NCBI GenBank assembly: GCA_036346405.1
Contig: CM070554.1
Location: forward strand, 46,523,058 to 46,587,057
Source of the DNA: Phyllostachys edulis
Taxonomy: Eukaryota > Streptophyta > Magnoliopsida > Poales > Poaceae
Direction: 5' to 3'
DNA length: 64,000 nucleotides
Below the pieces are notes generated by a model. The model had not been told where the DNA came from and did not search any database. It worked only from the letters and a program-made list of their open reading frames with translations. The number at the start of each line of letters is the position of its first letter. The stretch's first letter is position 1. The position numbers and the translations under genes are program-made. Below, one piece after another: positions 33,760-44,340 of this stretch.

Positions 33760-34275
33760 CTACTAGAGCGAACTTACTGAGTGCATTGAAATAAGGTGAA
33801 CAAATTTTTTAAGGAACTCTAGACGTTTATCTAACTCAAGTTGACCGTTCTAGATTTGATTAAACTGGTCGGAGACGGTAACATCACCTAATCGAAGACT
33901 TTCCTCTCTGCACGTGGTCCTGCCCACTAGAAGGAACTTCCTAGTGTCGACTCGTTCCTACTCTTTCGACCAGTGCAAGATAATCGTGACCGAAATGCTA
34001 CAAGTTAGCTAAACCTCTCTTTTTAAGAAAACCCATTTAACACTATTTACTTGGTTTATCTAAATAAACCAAGCAAATAGTCGGGGGCTAGGATAAAGTT
34101 ATTAACTTGACTTCGATTCTTAGTCTTGCGCTTTTTTCCATTCATTATCTTATGAGTTACTAACTACTCGACAAGATGATTTTCAGGAAGAAGAAAGGAT
34201 TATATATCAACATCAACAAAAAAAATTGTCTTTACAGGACTCTGGTACAGACTACTCTGGCGAAGGGGATATTAT
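33760..34275 (+). other. Spacer of gypsy2 after the nested LTR
   Basis: Contains the third copy of the 75-bp CACGTG-bearing repeat at about 33893-33965. No gene on the plus strand; the 3' end of the antisense gene starts at 34276. Confidence 0.65.
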
Positions 34276-35104
34276 TTACATATCCTCCGTGACTGCCTTA
34301 GCGATCGACTGCATTGTTGTCATTAACTGCTTCGCCTCTGCTTCAGGGCAGGTGAAGTCGTCTATGACAGGCTGCAGATTAAGGTTGGGATCATGAGCTT
34401 TAAGTTTTGCTAAAACAAATCTTACTCCCTCTTGGATCCCATCCTTTATCGAATCGAATTAGTTAGCCTTTAGAGTAGTCACCAACTCTTACAAAGTTCC
34501 GACTTGTTCGCCAATGGCACTCGAGTGGGCAGACAACGTGTCGTCTCGAGGAGTAATCCCCTTAACATGAAGCCCACCAAGTACATTGTTCAGAAATGAA
34601 ACGTTATCTTGAAGATTGATCTTCAAAGCCTTCATTTCCTCCTGATTATGAGTCGAAGCCTCACGAAGTCATTTTATTTGTACTACTTGTTCTGAAAAGA
34701 ATAGGACCAGTCAGATAAAACGATCTCGAGAGGAAAACACAACCAATCACAGGTAAAGATTTGCTTACCAACTAGTTGAGAATCTAACTTCTTGACTTCA
34801 TTGGCGTGAGCGGTAGTGTCCTTGAGGTAGCGCTGCTCCCACGTCTGGACCTCTTGGTCTTTCTCTGAAAGGAAATGAGATTCATAAAAAGAAAAGAAGA
34901 TCGAAAGCGGTCTTAAGTTCAGCACTTACCGTTTAGTCATCCCTGCAACTTTTTGTTTGTCGAGTTTGCCTCCTGAAGCTTCTTCCGGAGGTCTTCAATC
35001 TCCTCACTTAGCTTCTTCTTCTCGGCTTTCTCATAGTCGAGAGAATCAGCTAAGGTCTTCTCATCACTCTAAAACCTCCAAAGGGAAAGAATAGACATTA
35101 GCAC

Positions 35105-35225
35105 CAAACAAGCGGTCGTAAGTTCTTCTACGACCAAGACCTAGTCGTAAGTCTTTCTATGACAATATGTTGGTCGTAAGATCTTCTATGACCAGTACCT
35201 AGTCGTAAGATCTTCTACGACAACC
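35105..35225. repeat. Hairpin array in an intron of the antisense gene
   Basis: Four units of the GGTCGTAAG-TTCTTC-TACGACC type, about 30 bp apart, the same unit as in the LTRs. Confidence 0.8.
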
Positions 35226-36726
35226 CCAGCAATTACTGTGTAAGTGATCGAAACACAAAAGGCTACAAAAAACAGTTACTTACCACTTCTCTGCCTACTG
35301 GCAGAGTTCCGCTTTTTCCTGTCACAATTGGACAAGTTGCCTGTTGTATTCGACAGCAGTAACAATTTACTCCAACGCTCTCTACATAAAGAAAGACAGT
35401 TAGAAGCGAGAAAACATATGAGTGCAAATACCGAACAACCGGTACTTACATTCATTGCCCTTCATGCAAACGAAGACACTACCCTCGTGGGATTCCTCAG
35501 TTCATCAATCTCTCGCACTCGGTCCCACCACACCTCTTCAAGACGCGCGTCATCGAAAACATCCCCTCCATCGGGAATATTTTTGGGGTGAGGGACACGA
35601 GCACGAGGTCTGAGAGCAGAAGATCCCACAATGGAAGATAGCCCGAAGAAATCAGAGGCGAAGTTAGCGTATTCCTCCTCCTTTGATTCGGTAACGCCAG
35701 CTCCTCCTTGAGGACTTGGGGGAACGTCTGCAACGGCTTCCTTCCCGGGGCGATGGCCAGATGCCTCCGCGGTATCAGGCATCGTCTTTACCTCGGTCTC
35801 TATGACTACTCCCATGGTCGTAGCCACTTCTGGCCCTACGACCGCCCTAGTAGTCGTAGCAACTTCAGCACTAACGGTACCCTCCACCGTTCGGACGGTA
35901 GTTGACCCTTCGACCACCGTCACTGTTGTTCCTTCGCCTGTCAAAGAAACTACAGTGGGTTCCTTAGCAGGAACGTCCTTGGTGATGAGAGGAGCCAAGC
36001 TGAGATCATAAAATGGAAAACACGATTGGGTGGTAAAAAGCAAAAGGTAAATGCGGTCCTTACACTTTTGTCTCTTTTACATACCTCTGAGTGTCGGATT
36101 TGATCTTAAGTTTGGAAATAACCCTCCCTAAGGAAGGTTTCTTTGACTTTTTCTCAACCATGTCTAGTTGAGACTTAAGTTGAGGAACGGCTACGACCAC
36201 GTCTGGTCATGGGTCTTGAGCAAGCGCCATCGCCCCTTGAGTCTCTTGGCTCTCTGGATGGTCGAGACCAGTCTCGACCACCTCAAGGGCATCGCAGCAC
36301 TCGACCGTAGGCACTACTAGCGCAGTATTTTTCCTTCACAAAAGACATAAAACTTCCAGTTATCCTCTTCTAGTTGTTTGACAAAGCCACAGGAAGGAGA
36401 AACTGCGAAAGTCTTATTGTCATAATAGAAGAGTACCTTGGTTTTGGGGGCTTTGCGCTTGAGAGGTTCAACCGCCTCGTCACCATAGCCTCTCTCAGCT
36501 GCAGCCCAAATCATAACAAATTTTATGGAAGGGTCAAGTTGGATCCAAAGAACTTGAGCTTGAGCCTTCCTTGTCCACAACTTGAGCGAGCCAATGCCTC
36601 TTGGCCGGGGGAGAAACAAACTGCTCTACTGCAGCAGCACCGACGACCATCAATTCGACTTCTTTGTCGTCCCGACGGTTTTCCATGCCTACTTTCTGTA
36701 GAAATCAAAAAGAGAGATATTATAAA

Positions 36727-36875
36727 GTAGTCGTAAGTTCTTCTATGACCATCATCATGTCGTAAGCTTTTCTACGACAACCTCCTGGTCGTAAGCTTTT
36801 TCACGACCAGAACCTGATCGTAAGCTTTTCTACGATCAGTACCCAGTCATAAGTTCTTCTATGACCACAAAGTCC
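36727..36875. repeat. Hairpin array in another intron of the antisense gene
   Basis: Five units of the same inverted repeat with a period near 30 bp, lying wholly between the predicted donor at 36901 and acceptor at 36696. Confidence 0.82.
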
Positions 36876-38385
36876 TAAATATGAAATCAACTCTTGATTA
36901 CCTTTAGGCGCTCCACCTTGTCCTCTAAGGACATGTCAGCCAAGATTGGAGGCGCCACCACATGGGCTAGGGGCTTCTCACAGATAAGCTTGACCCGAGT
37001 GTCAATCTCCTCTTGTGAGAGGTCTACAGGGATAAGAAAACCTTCAATAAGCCAATTTTAAAAATAACAGAAAGAAAGCTAAGCTTGAAATTTACTTGCC
37101 CTCCTCGTAGTCCCTGGTCGGGTCTTTCGACCCAGAGTACCTCCACATTGGATAAACCCTCTTCTTCAAAGGGCTGATGCGGTGCGTGATGAAATCCTTC
37201 ACCATGTGCCATCCAGTGAGCCCCTCTTCCTTTAAGTCTACAATAGCTTGAATGAAGGGGATGATCCGACTGAGATCCTTGGGAGTCGCATCCTAGGAAA
37301 AAACCTTCTTGGCCAATTTCCCGGCGAAGGAGAGGTTGTCCTCATTGGTTATCTCCCAATAGAACCACCTCTTCTTCCACCTCGGCCGCGACAACGGGGT
37401 AAACATCTGAATATACTCCCTCGACTTTCTATCGTGGAGCTTCATACTGCAACTACCGGCGACCCCGGACAATCTAGTCTTTCCATAGAAGTACGAGAAC
37501 AACTCCAAGTCGACCGGAATCCCCAGGTAGGCCTCGCACAAGTATACGAACACTCCAAGCATCGTAATGGAGTTGGGAACAAGGTTCACCAACTTCACAC
37601 CGAAGTGTTCGAGCATGAGCGTGAGGAAAGGGTGAGCAGGCAATCGAAGGCCACACTTACAAAATGCCTGAAAAACGGGGATTTTCCCAATCTCACCCAA
37701 CGGCCAATGCTGCCTAAAAGCCTCGATCCACTTCACGAATTCCTTCTTCGGGATCTTCTCGGAGTCGACCAAAGCTCTGATTTTGGCCGCATCCATCTCC
37801 GATTCGACCCAGTGGGAAGCGGTTCCGGCCATTTCTCCGAAAAGCCGAAGGTTTGGATTTGGAAAGATTGGGGAAGAAGGCTCGATTTGGTCGGCGGTGG
37901 AGAACTCGAAAGCTTGAACAACGAGAACGATTTGGGGGAAGGTAAAAGACCTTATCCTCACCCACGGTGAAAATTTATAACCGCACGCCTGAAGTTGAAG
38001 AGACATGGCTACCCAACGGTTGCCAACGCTTCGGGAACCGCTCCAACAGATGGACTTGAGGGAGTCGATTGGGATTCTTAAATTTGTCTGCTCGAGGAAA
38101 TCAGGTCAGTCTTTACACCTCAAGCGAAATTACCTTCTTGACCAAGTCTTTTATGGTCAAATGTAACAGCGATTGGAAAGATTTTGCTTCCAACCACGGT
38201 GCTGTGACCACTTGGTGTTCAGAGAATTTCTTTACGACCACCATGTAAGTCGCAAGATTATCCCACAATCTTCTTGACCAAGTAAATTTCTGGTCAAATG
38301 AAACACTAGTCGAAGAGTCTTTCCTTCGTCCACCTTCCTACAACCATCTACTGCTCCTTCTCCAAGTAAGTTATTTTCGCTTAAG

Positions 38386-38399
38386 CTGGGGGGGCTAGA
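38386..38399 (+). promoter_or_regulatory. Polypurine tract of gypsy2
   Basis: GCTGGGGGGGCTAGA, ending directly at the TG of the 3' LTR; it primes plus-strand DNA synthesis. Confidence 0.75.
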
Positions 38400-39196
38400 T
38401 GACGAGGATATAATAATCCTCATTTTATCATTTATCTATAATTCATATTATAGATAATAATGACGTCATATAACTCTTGAGTATACCCCCTTAATAGCCA
38501 TAAGGGAGAAGCTGGAGGTTGTAAGTTCTTCTATGACCACCTCATAGTCGTAAGTCCTCTTACGACTATCTCATAGTCGTAAGTACTTCTACAACTACCC
38601 TATGATCGTAAGTTCTTCTACGATCAATCTGTGGTCGTAAAATCTTCTACGACCACAACCTGGTCGTAAGCTCTTCTATGACCAGTCTCTAATCGACAGG
38701 GCTTACAGACATGTGGGCCTATTCGATCAGGGAATCTTCCTTACCATATTCAGGATATGGGTAGTAAACTACGCTGTTATTCTCTGGAATAATGGCATGA
38801 TTTTAACTCCTTTGTTATGGTGATAACTGCTTGGCAGCGTGGGAATGTTACTACTCCCATAATAACCTCCAGTAACGGCTCAATAATCTGGGACATTAAG
38901 GCAGTCTTTAAACTAGAGGCGCGACGATACACCTTGAGGACTGTATAAAAGGCAGAATCATCAGGACAATCGGGGCGATCCGAAGAGCGTTAGAAACACA
39001 ATACTCTAGTCTTTGGTTCCATCTTGTAATCCAGCATACTCAATACATACATAGAGGAGTAGGGTTGTTATTCTCCCAAGAGAAGGCCCGAACCTGTAAA
39101 AAAAATCCTCGTGTCTCCATCTCTGTGTGATTTTGAGCCCAGAGGAACCCCCGAATCAAACAATCTTTACGTAAGTTCGGTCCTAAAACACCAACA
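38400..39196 (+). repeat. 3' LTR of gypsy2
   Basis: 797 bp, TGACGAGG to CACCAACA, close to the 5' LTR in every part including the hairpin array (38525-38700) and the TATA box near 38944 (TATAAAAGG). The differences seen are mostly transitions. Confidence 0.9.
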
Positions 39197-39880
39197 GATT
39201 TATTTCTATAATCCATCCGAGATATATTGCTTTAATCCATCAAAGATATATTTCTAAAATCCAAGCAAGATTCAACCAACTCTACCAAAATTAACATCAT
39301 AAATCGACAAGGAAAATCCAATTATTTTCACATTTTACTCTCTACCTTTTTTGCTCACATATCTCAATTCCAAGTTTCCAACCAACATTAAAATCAACTC
39401 AAGATTCGATGAAAATCCAATTCTCCTAATAATCAAATTAGTAATTCAGATTCCTATATCTTTCATGATCAATCAAAATTTTCCTTTACGATCATTTTCT
39501 TTCTCCATAATCTATATAATCCACCAATCTGCTATTCTTTAAACCATTCATAATCAAGGCATATCTATAATCATACTCTAGTATTCACAATAACTTCTTA
39601 TAACCTTGGTAAAATTTTCAAATCCTAGAATCAGTCTTATCAATCATTCTCCAAAGCTACCTAGCTTGGCATCCAAACACACTGGTTATCCCCAACAAGA
39701 GTAGCTTCCAAAAGACTTGCGTGTTTTGAATCCTTTGCAACAATTCTTCACAGGTTTCATAGATGAGAGGGAGAAAGCATGATAGGTGAGAAGAAAAAGC
39801 ACACTAGACGAGAGAGAACAAGGAGGAAGATAGAAGCATCCTAACAGGGGAAAGTCAGTCAAACCCAAAGAACAAATAAC
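39197..39880. repeat. Continuation of the AT-rich block after gypsy2
   Basis: Joins 22681 when gypsy2 and one GATTT are removed. Matches 9345-9780 and 44990-45603. At 39881 it passes abruptly into LTR sequence, whereas the other copies continue with AGCCAGAAAGCTATTAAG, so a deletion or recombination junction lies here. Confidence 0.7.
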
Positions 39881-42800
39881 ACGTTCACTTCTCAACCATT
39901 CCAACCAAATCATTCCAACAATTTTGAGAAAATCTACCCCTCGTGTGAAATCACCAGGTATTGTTCATAACCGGAAACACGACTATTCGAATAGTTTTTA
40001 ACACTCTACAGATGTTGTACAGCTTGACCCACAAGAGATAATCATCTTATAGTGTCCATTTAACACACTTTCGTGGCGTGCGACTAAGTGATTATCACAA
40101 GGCTTTTACAAAGCTCCGTTTTGACTCGGTTTTGCTTGCTAAGGATTCAACGACCTAGCCCCCTCTCGAGCCACTTATCAACCCAAACAGAATCGACTCA
40201 AAGCATTGCTAATTAGTTGGCCCAGTCCACCCCATAAATGGACTTGTGGTTGTACAGTAAGGCCCATATCAATGGCGTACAAAGTTAAGTCCTTAGTGAC
40301 TACTAAGGCGAGGCAACCACATCCCAAAATTCTGCCCCTTTACTGCACGATCATTCGCCTGAGTATGAAATCATTTTTGGTTCAACTCGACCAAATGGCA
40401 ACCCTTGCCATGGCAAAAATGATGGCGCCGGCGAGGAAAAGGGAGGGCGGCCGACGAACTAGCAAAATGGAATCCCGGGAGCGAGACAAACCCAATGGTA
40501 TTGGTCGCGTCGCCAACGGAGGTCCGACACGGCGGCAACATGTAAAACAGTGTCGGGGCGTAAGGAAGCGACTGTGCTCTAGCGATGCTTCGACGAAGGT
40601 GAGGGGAGCATGACGTAGAATGTCGTGAGGCAAACTCAATGGAGTGGATGATGTCACCGGGGAATCAAAGAAGGCGCGGGAAATGATGACAGAAGGTGGT
40701 TCGGCCACTGGCGAAATTTTTTTGGTTGTGGCGAGAGAGAGGGCCGAATTCCAGGGATAGGAAGGGGAAGCCAAGGGGCTCGCCATGACACAACCAGCTC
40801 GGGAAATGAGCGACCGAGGACAAAGAACGGATGAGTGGGAGGAGTGTTGGAAATAATCTGGAACATGTATCTAGTTGTGTCATTGTAATACTCTGATTTA
40901 TTCTAAGAAAGAAAGCGTTCAAAAGAGAAATTAGACATAAGAAAAAGGGGGTTTCTGTAGTTCTTTGGCAATCTGGGCCTCGGGCCTTAGCCCAGGAGGC
41001 CCATGAGGGGCCGGCCACTAATAAAAGGAGGGGAAACCCTAGCCCGCTAGTGTAGGTACAGTAGCACCGCTGCTACAGTGCCCCGCTACAGTAACACCAT
41101 CCCCCTTACACTCCATTTGCTATTTCCTTCCCTCTTGGTGGTGCCTCCTCGCTGTTGTCCAAGCCTGCGGAAGACGGGAGAGGTTGTGGTTGTGCTCGTC
41201 AAAGGTGAAAGGAAGGGGACGGGGAAGGAGGAATTCTTCGTAGGGGATCTCCAGCGAAGTCCAGCGGGATTTCATGGGTGGTGGTGAGAACCGGGGTTAG
41301 AGCCTTCCTGTCATTGTCATCTGTCTTGCGGTTGAGGCAAGTACAATTTGGATTGTTTATTTGTTCATAGTGTTTGATGCTTATGCTAGATTGAATTCTA
41401 TAAATTGTGACAAATTCCAATAATTCTTGTTTACTTTCATGGTTGTTAATCCAAGCTTCATGAGAGTATGTTTTCATTGTAATGTGTTCCTCCATTCATT
41501 CATTCGTTCATGTTTCACCCACGGGAGTGGGTAGTGAAGTTCCATCATTCCAATATGTGCAAGTAAGATCCCTGTTTGAAAGATTCTTCAAACGAGCATT
41601 GGATCCCCATATTTTGGATAATGCGGGCATGAGTGAACACCGACGGGTGTTCACTGGCTATACCGGTATAAGCAGAAGAGAAGAGCATGCATATTCATTC
41701 TTGCATAAGATTTCTATCATTCTACTTATGTATTCAAATGTTGTGAATGACATGTTCGTATTCTAGCACTTTTCGTATTATTCTGTTGTACTTGCTGAGT
41801 CGTGGAGTCACTCATTCTAGTGTTTGTTTGTTTTAGGTAAACACTGAAGACGACATGCTTTGGGAGGGATTAGTCATATGGATCACTTCACTCATTTCAA
41901 ATATTTCATCTTTTAGTTAATGAACCTGCTACTATCTTTCAGTTGAGAATTTTGGATTGTAATAAATGGTGATCTGATGGTTGAGATTGTTAGTCGTTAT
42001 GATTTGGTTGAACTAGTTAATGTTTTATATTCATCAGATAAATTATTGATAGTTTTACCTTGAATGGTTTATTATGATTGGACATTTAGAATTTTGACAT
42101 GTTGTTGAAATTTAATTCAAATTTTATGGTCGTTCTTTTGTGTGTTGAACTTTAGCTGTCAGTAGTTGATAGAGTATTGAAATTAATTTGTATTATTGCT
42201 TTGTGTTAGACTTTTAGATAATATCTTGGCTTTCGCATAGCCAGAGTGTTACAGTCATGCATTAGAGTTTGCATGTAGCTAGAACGTGTGTGTGCACAAG
42301 ATGTGGAGGTATGCACGGAGTGGAGTAATGCAGCTGATGGGCTCGTGTGTGCGCACATTACTCAGCAAAGTCAGCATACGAGCAAAACCTAGGCTGGGTT
42401 TGTTAGTTCGAGCTAGATGCATGCATGGAGTTGGTGTTAGCGTGTAGAGTTAGTGGGTTGCATGGAGGAAATGCAGGTAGTGTGCTGCAGGTGTTCTTAT
42501 AGGAGAGGAAATGGGAGAAAGCAGGAGGATGAGCTGCTATCAGTTTTTGGAGAAAGACAGAGCTTGGTAGTGCTGCTATGGTGGAGCTCACTGCCGAACT
42601 TGGAGAAAAGAAATGGAGCTACTATTGGGGGCTTTCGGTGGAGGAAAAGAAATGGAGGAGAGGGGAGGGGAAGGAAGGATGGTTGGGAGCAGCATGGGAG
42701 GCGGCAAGATGGGGTCAAGGATAGCATGGGGAGGCCAAAGCTACACGGATGGAAGCCACAGACTGGATGGGAGCAAAGGCAAGGCGGCAGAGGGAGAAGT

Positions 42801-43912
42801 GGAGGTGGCGTGGGGGTGGCAGGAGGAAGGGAAAGGGAAGGAGAGGTGCTGGTGGTGAGCTTTAAAGGAGAGGAAGGGAGGAAGAGGTGCTGTAGTGCAC
42901 GGCGCAGCATGGGACGCCATGGCGTGGGGTGGCAGGAAACATGGGGAGCCGGTGGGGGAGGAGACGGGGCAGGGATGGGTGAGGGCAGGGCATGGGGGTG
43001 CGGCTTCAGGGCATGGGATGCCCAACGGCATGGGGTGGCAGGGGGCAGCGCGTGGGACACCAGGGTGACGTGCAGCCGCATGGCTTGCATGGGAGGAAAG
43101 AAACTGGAAAATCACGTTCGGGAAGTTGACCACCAAAAGTGGGAGAGAGAAAGGAAAAAGAAAAGGGAATAAAGAAAAATCCGAAAAATAAAATAAATCC
43201 AAAAATTTCAAGAAGATTGTATAAAATACTTTGGAACCTGAATAGATCAAATAAAATAATTTTAGATTTATTTGAAGTTTATTTTAGCCATTTAAAATGT
43301 TTTTCGCTTGAAATTCAATTTAAGCTTTAAATTAAACCGACAAAATCCAAATGATTATTTTTATTTTTAAAGCTTCAAAATAAATCACCACTTTAAATTA
43401 AATAATTTAAATTAAATTTTACAACAAATAAAATAATTTTTGAAAAGAGAGAAAAGAAATAAAACAGACCGGGTTGCAAGAAACAGCACCGACTTGAATA
43501 AAATCGAAGAAAACCCAGAAAATCCACTAAACTCATTTTAGAATTTAATTAAGGTTTGATTTAATCATTTAAAATGTTTTCATTTTATGAAGTTTTAATT
43601 TAATCTTTAATTACTTCAGTAAAATTCAAATGGTTCATTTTAATTTTTAAAGCTTCGAAAAGACTCCGAGATTCAGGAAAACTAAAAACAAATATAAAGA
43701 GCTCAAGAGGATAACATCAAGGTCTGGGAAAATGAAAATCCAAGATAAAATCAAACAATCAAACAATTTTTATTTAGTTGAAGTTTGATTTACTCACATC
43801 AAATCGTTTTTAATTTATGAAATTTCAAATTAAGCTTTAACAATTCAGGAAAAATCAAATGATTATTTTTATTTTGAAAATTTCAAAAACTCCCAAAAAT
43901 TGGGATGTTACA
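39881..43912 (-). repeat. 3' LTR of gypsy3, left end truncated, with nested LTR
   Basis: The minus-strand start, TGTAACATCCCAATTTTTGGG, follows a polypurine tract (43913-43926). The LTR extends left for about 2.66 kb when the nested 40884-42253 element is excluded, and is cut off at 39881 before its expected GTCCCGACA end. A segment of it (40620-42770) is paralogous to 8590-9340. A GC-rich block at 42600-43090 has long low-complexity frames that I do not call genes. Confidence 0.65.
40884..42253 (+). mobile_element. Solo LTR, TSD GTCAT
   Basis: 1370 bp with ends TGTAATACTCTG and CAGAGTGTTACA (12-bp terminal inverted repeat with one mismatch), flanked by GTCAT at 40879-40883 and 42254-42258. 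It belongs to the gypsy1 LTR family in the opposite orientation: 41560-41690 is the inverse of 10420-10500. The empty site is preserved in the paralog near 8850. Confidence 0.88.
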
Positions 43913-44340
43913 AACCTACCCCACTTAAACGGAATCTCAACCCCGAGATTCGGAGAGACGAGAAAGAAAGGTTGGGAAACTCGGCTCTTGGTTTCCAGGT
44001 TGCTTCCTTCTCTGACCGATTGCTTCATTGCTCTTCGTAGAGTCACAAGGTCTTGTTCTCGGTAGGACTTTCAACCTCCTCAAAATTTTTGATTTGATAA
44101 CCCTGGTTGGTGAGATCCTTCTTCAATTCGACTTCCTTCGATGACATCGGCCCTTCTGGTACCCGGAGGTATTTCTTATACTACGGCACGAAGGAAAGAT
44201 GTTGTGCACCTCTGACAGGTATGGCGGTAGCTCCAACATGGTAAACTGATGCCAAACTACTGGTTCACAACGATGTACTAGGGTGCCAGCTAAAAGCCAT
44301 GAATCTGTCTTCCAATTTTTGTAGGATCCAAATATTATTA
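43913..44340 (-). pseudogene. int: Integrase C-terminal and tail remnant of gypsy3
   Basis: Directly upstream (minus strand) of the polypurine tract. Broken frames still show LPPYLSEVHNIFPS and, in another frame, phrases matching the chromodomain-like end of gypsy integrases (SNEAIGQRRKQPGNQE is the shifted remnant of the usual WxxHxxEEATWE stretch). Coding similarity stops at about 44340, so nearly all of gag-pol is deleted. Confidence 0.6.

Larger units (their letters stand above)
34276..37832 (-). pseudogene. Antisense multi-exon gene of gypsy2 (plant 'gypsy-type transposon' domain protein)
   Basis: Reads opposite to gag-pol between pol and the 3' LTR. The first exon, ATG 37832 to 37096, has MAGTASHWVESEMDAAKI and VFVYLCEAYLGIPVDLELF, plus GLTGWHMVKDF and a WRYSG stretch, typical of the plant family annotated as putative gypsy-type transposon / Transposase_28 (PF04195). 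A TAG at about 37290, where Trp is expected, is the only stop seen in it. Splice sites fit: donor after 37096, acceptor before 37023, donor before 36902, acceptor before 36695. Further exons are indicated by open frames around 36317-36695, 35462-36043 and 34683-34925 (coiled-coil-like), ending ...KAVTEDM-stop at 34276. Introns hold the hairpin arrays. The function of this family is unknown; antisense genes in this position are known in Grande-type elements. Confidence 0.72.
22682..39196 (+). mobile_element. Full-length Tat-type Ty3/gypsy retrotransposon (gypsy2), TSD GATTT
   Basis: 16,515 bp between perfect GATTT duplications, with 795 and 797 bp LTRs of high identity. Order: LTR, PBS, gag, protease, RT, RNase H, a second archaeal-type RNase H, integrase, a long 3' region, polypurine tract, LTR. 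The second RNase H, a D-G-G-S protease site, the long pol-to-LTR spacer and an antisense gene in it fit the Tat lineage (relatives in grasses include Grande and RIRE2-like families). Many nonsense codons and some frameshifts make it non-autonomous. A 3457 bp solo LTR is nested at 30298-33754. Confidence 0.9.

Noticed and set aside
37248..37970. 240-codon plus-strand frame
   Set aside because: Shadow of the antisense gene's first exon; the minus-strand reading has the family's conserved phrases and splice sites.
42453..43172. 239-codon plus-strand and 197-codon minus-strand frames
   Set aside because: Both cover the same GC-rich LTR segment and consist of Gly/Arg/Glu or Pro/Ser/His repeats; no family is recognisable.
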